This document shows, piece after piece, positions 62,141-64,000 of a stretch of DNA of 64,000 bases; within the stretch, counting starts at the first letter, position 1; each line of letters opens with the position of its first letter. The DNA comes from Rhodopirellula baltica (GTDB lineage: Bacteria; Planctomycetota; Planctomycetia; Pirellulales; Pirellulaceae). The notes beneath the pieces are model-generated. The model was not told the DNA's origin, ran no database searches, and saw nothing but the letters and a program-made list of their open reading frames with translations. The position numbers were made by a program, and so were the translations under genes. The stretch covers positions 62,001 to 126,000 of the forward strand of contig PPHI01000095.1 in the NCBI GenBank assembly GCA_002901265.1, written 5' to 3'.

Positions 62141-64000
62141 TTATTGCCACAGTCGCAATACGCTGACCAAATCATGGTGTTGATCAGTCCACAGCGGGGC
62201 GTCACGCAGCATTTGGTCGGTAGCCTTCGTCGCGTCGGCAAGTCCCGGGATCTCAAAGATCAGGTGACCGGTATGGGCGATGATCATCCAGGTCGAATGG
62301 GTCGTGCCGATCGAGTCATCTCCAATACCTTCGAGCATACGGCTTTCCAGTCCTGCGTCCGCGCTCAGTCGATGGACCAGCGGTGAAAGTTCCAAATGGT
62401 TGTTGGATGTGTGAATGGCAAGGACGCCTTCGTCAGCAAGTCGCTGCTTGTAGAGCGCCATGGATTCACGTGTCAGCAAGTGTGCCGGAATCGCGTCACT
62501 GCTGAAGGCATCGAGCACCAGGAGATCGAAACGCTTGTCGGTCATCCGTTCCAGCACCAAGCGGCCATCGCCGACATGGCGGTCCAGTTTGCTGGGACAA
62601 TCTCGCATGAATGTGAAGTAACGATCGGCGATGTCGATGACGGCGGGATTGATTTCGATTAGGTCATAGTGATCGCTCGGCCGGCCGTAGGTTGTCAGGA
62701 CGCCACATCCCAATCCGACAATCCCAATCTCCAACTCGGGGCGTTCTTCCTTGAGTGCTTCGAAAACAAATCCCACCCCGCTGCCTTTGCCGTAGTAAGT
62801 TGTCGGCTGCGATTGATTGGGGGCGTAGCGTTGCATACCGTGCAGCGTGCTGCCGTGAACCAAGCACAAGCCTAGCGGTTTCTCGCGAACTTTAAGGACA
62901 CCAAAGAAGTTCCGCTGAGAAGCAATCGTGCGATGATTCGAAACAAGTGCCATGGTGATGATCGGTGTGATCATCACCAGCAACGCACCGAACTTTAGTC
63001 GCGAGGCAGCGGCCCAGTCATAGTGGGGCTGCTTCCAGCCCTTGCACGCGAAGAATAGCAAAAACGTTAACGCCGTTACCAAGGCCACGAAGAATGGCAG
63101 TTCGGCATGGTTGTTCAAAACCATCGGGCAGATGATGGCCACGATGATCCCACCTAACGCTCCGCCGGCGGAAAGCATGGCGTAGTACAGTGTCAAGCGA
63201 TTGGTTGCCGGTTTAAGCCGTGCGACTTCACCATGGCATAACAAACACGCGCCGAACAGCATCGTCATGTAGCAGGTTGCCTCGGCGATCAACTGGATGC
63301 TGCCGGGCAACATCGTTTTGCCTTGGATCAATGCCAAGGCTGCCAATGTCACTGCTGCGATCGGCTTGGGGCGATACCACTGGGGCGAGTCGAAACAGAC
63401 GATGAAGCTTGCTAAGTACAAACTCAGCGGCAAGACCCAAAGAAACGGGACAACCGCGATGTCTTGGCAGACATGGTTGGTAACCACAAGCAGCATGACG
63501 CTGGCCAGTGCGGGAAGGCTGATCCACGAGACAATTTGCAATCGCGAGATCGGTTGATCGGATCCTTTGTGAGCGACCAATGACGCTGTCGTGTTCTTTC
63601 TTTGATGCATGCGAAACAGCCCCACCGCCACGTATCCTTGAACCAAAACGAAGGCCAAGAACATCAATGACCACAATGTCGATTGTGTTGACACCGACAG
63701 GACTGGTTCGAAGAGAAACGGATAGCTGAGCAGCGCGAAGAGCGAACCAGCATTGGAAAGCGCGTACAAGCGATAAACACGATCGCTGTCGTCTTGCAGG
63801 CTGAGCCAGGCTTGGATCAATGGCCCGGTACTGGAAAGCACAAAGTATGGAAGCCCAACGTGGCGGGCAAGCATCCAAAGCAAATAGAACGTTGGCGATT
63901 CGTCTCCCATCGGCTTCCATGCATCGGACGGTTCGATGGGAACCATCAAGGCTGCAGAGCCCAGTAATGTCAGGTGAATGATGGCTTGAAAGACCGGCGT
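62141..64000 (-). CDS. Fused membrane/spermidine-synthase-like protein (5' end cut off)
   Basis: The frame is open to the right edge, where it continues in frame beyond the first visible TTG (63949), so the N-terminus is missing. At least 619 residues are present. The N-terminal two thirds contain about ten membrane helices in an MFS-like array (for example GYVAVGLFRM, VTLAALALIQG, YYAMLSAGGALGGIIVAIIC), and the C-terminal third (from about 400) is a SAM-dependent spermidine-synthase-like Rossmann fold: GIVGLGCGVLTTYG, YDLIEINPAVIDIADRYF, and LLVLDAFSSDAIPAHLLT. The substrate-gating region of true spermidine synthases is not evident, so the product may be another aminopropyl or methyl transfer. 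No neighbour helps. Confidence 0.85.
   Translation of the reverse strand, partial: TPVFQAIIHLTLLGSAALMVPIEPSDAWKPMGDESPTFYLLWMLARHVGLPYFVLSSTGPLIQAWLSLQDDSDRVYRLYALSNAGSLFALLSYPFLFEPVLSVSTQSTLWSLMFLAFVLVQGYVAVGLFRMHQRKNTTASLVAHKGSDQPISRLQIVSWISLPALASVMLLVVTNHVCQDIAVVPFLWVLPLSLYLASFIVCFDSPQWYRPKPIAAVTLAALALIQGKTMLPGSIQLIAEATCYMTMLFGACLLCHGEVARLKPATNRLTLYYAMLSAGGALGGIIVAIICPMVLNNHAELPFFVALVTALTFLLFFACKGWKQPHYDWAAASRLKFGALLVMITPIITMALVSNHRTIASQRNFFGVLKVREKPLGLCLVHGSTLHGMQRYAPNQSQPTTYYGKGSGVGFVFEALKEERPELEIGIVGLGCGVLTTYGRPSDHYDLIEINPAVIDIADRYFTFMRDCPSKLDRHVGDGRLVLERMTDKRFDLLVLDAFSSDAIPAHLLTRESMALYKQRLADEGVLAIHTSNNHLELSPLVHRLSADAGLESRMLEGIGDDSIGTTHSTWMIIAHTGHLIFEIPGLADATKATDQMLRDAPLWTDQHHDLVSVLRLWQ

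Overview
The window looks like a chromosomal segment of a marine-type planctomycete (Pirellulaceae-like). The evidence is family content rather than a marker gene: a membrane-anchored excisionase-type HTH protein with a long acidic S/D/G spacer, a FlgM-like orphan, DUF1844, an ATP-grasp/alpha-E fusion beside a transglutaminase, several secreted c-type cytochromes and TPR proteins, kdsB (so LPS is made), widespread GTG/TTG starts and weak Shine-Dalgarno signals. G+C is moderately high. I saw no tRNA, rRNA, CRISPR array, transposase or integrase, so this is stable core chromosome rather than an island. Both end genes are cut by the window edge.

Left third (1-28.5 kb): a truncated ResB-type cytochrome c biogenesis protein; a lipoprotein with a permuted internal duplication; the HTH/acidic/TM protein; lspA-hisN; thrC-dapB and a small gene; an LplT-like transporter convergent with thiC; a di-heme cytochrome; a GT39-like glycosyltransferase divergent from hisD-hisC-hisB; a lipoprotein; the ATP-grasp/alpha-E and transglutaminase pair (ATGA overlap); rpmE-prfA-prmC with a clear terminator after rpmE; a secreted fasciclin protein; and a sugar-nucleotide epimerase.

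Middle (28.9-41.6 kb), the most interesting part: seven co-directional genes that read as a double ion-driven envelope machine. They are a 1119-aa periplasmic TPR protein, ExbB, ExbD, a TonB-like protein (SVCVH in its third membrane helix) whose C-terminal domain is a squalene-cyclase-type alpha/alpha toroid, a second ExbB/MotA-type channel with a roughly 230-residue cytoplasmic helical tail, and two paralogous ExbD-like rods. The rods are collinear over their first 37 residues, but one carries Asp and the other Ala at residue 18, the position of the proton-carrying Asp. The last three genes overlap by ATGA.

Right third (41.6-64 kb): purD (tail to tail with the motor cluster, 3 bp apart); a probable small RNA with a near-consensus promoter and its own terminator; a cupredoxin-like protein; a haem-copper oxidase assembly operon (di-haem cytochrome c lipoprotein, glycine-zipper peptide, ctaA, ctaB, Sco, DUF420) without oxidase subunits; DUF1844; pyrG-kdsB-epimerase; an orphan Flp pilin; an ABC-2 permease followed by two coupled CNNM/DUF21 proteins; a TPR lipoprotein; a Fur-family regulator; FlgM; and a truncated fused membrane/spermidine-synthase-like protein. 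Across the window the octamer CCCTGCCC (the complement of a KOPS-type GGGCAGGG) was found eight times on the plus strand and never, by eye, on the minus strand.
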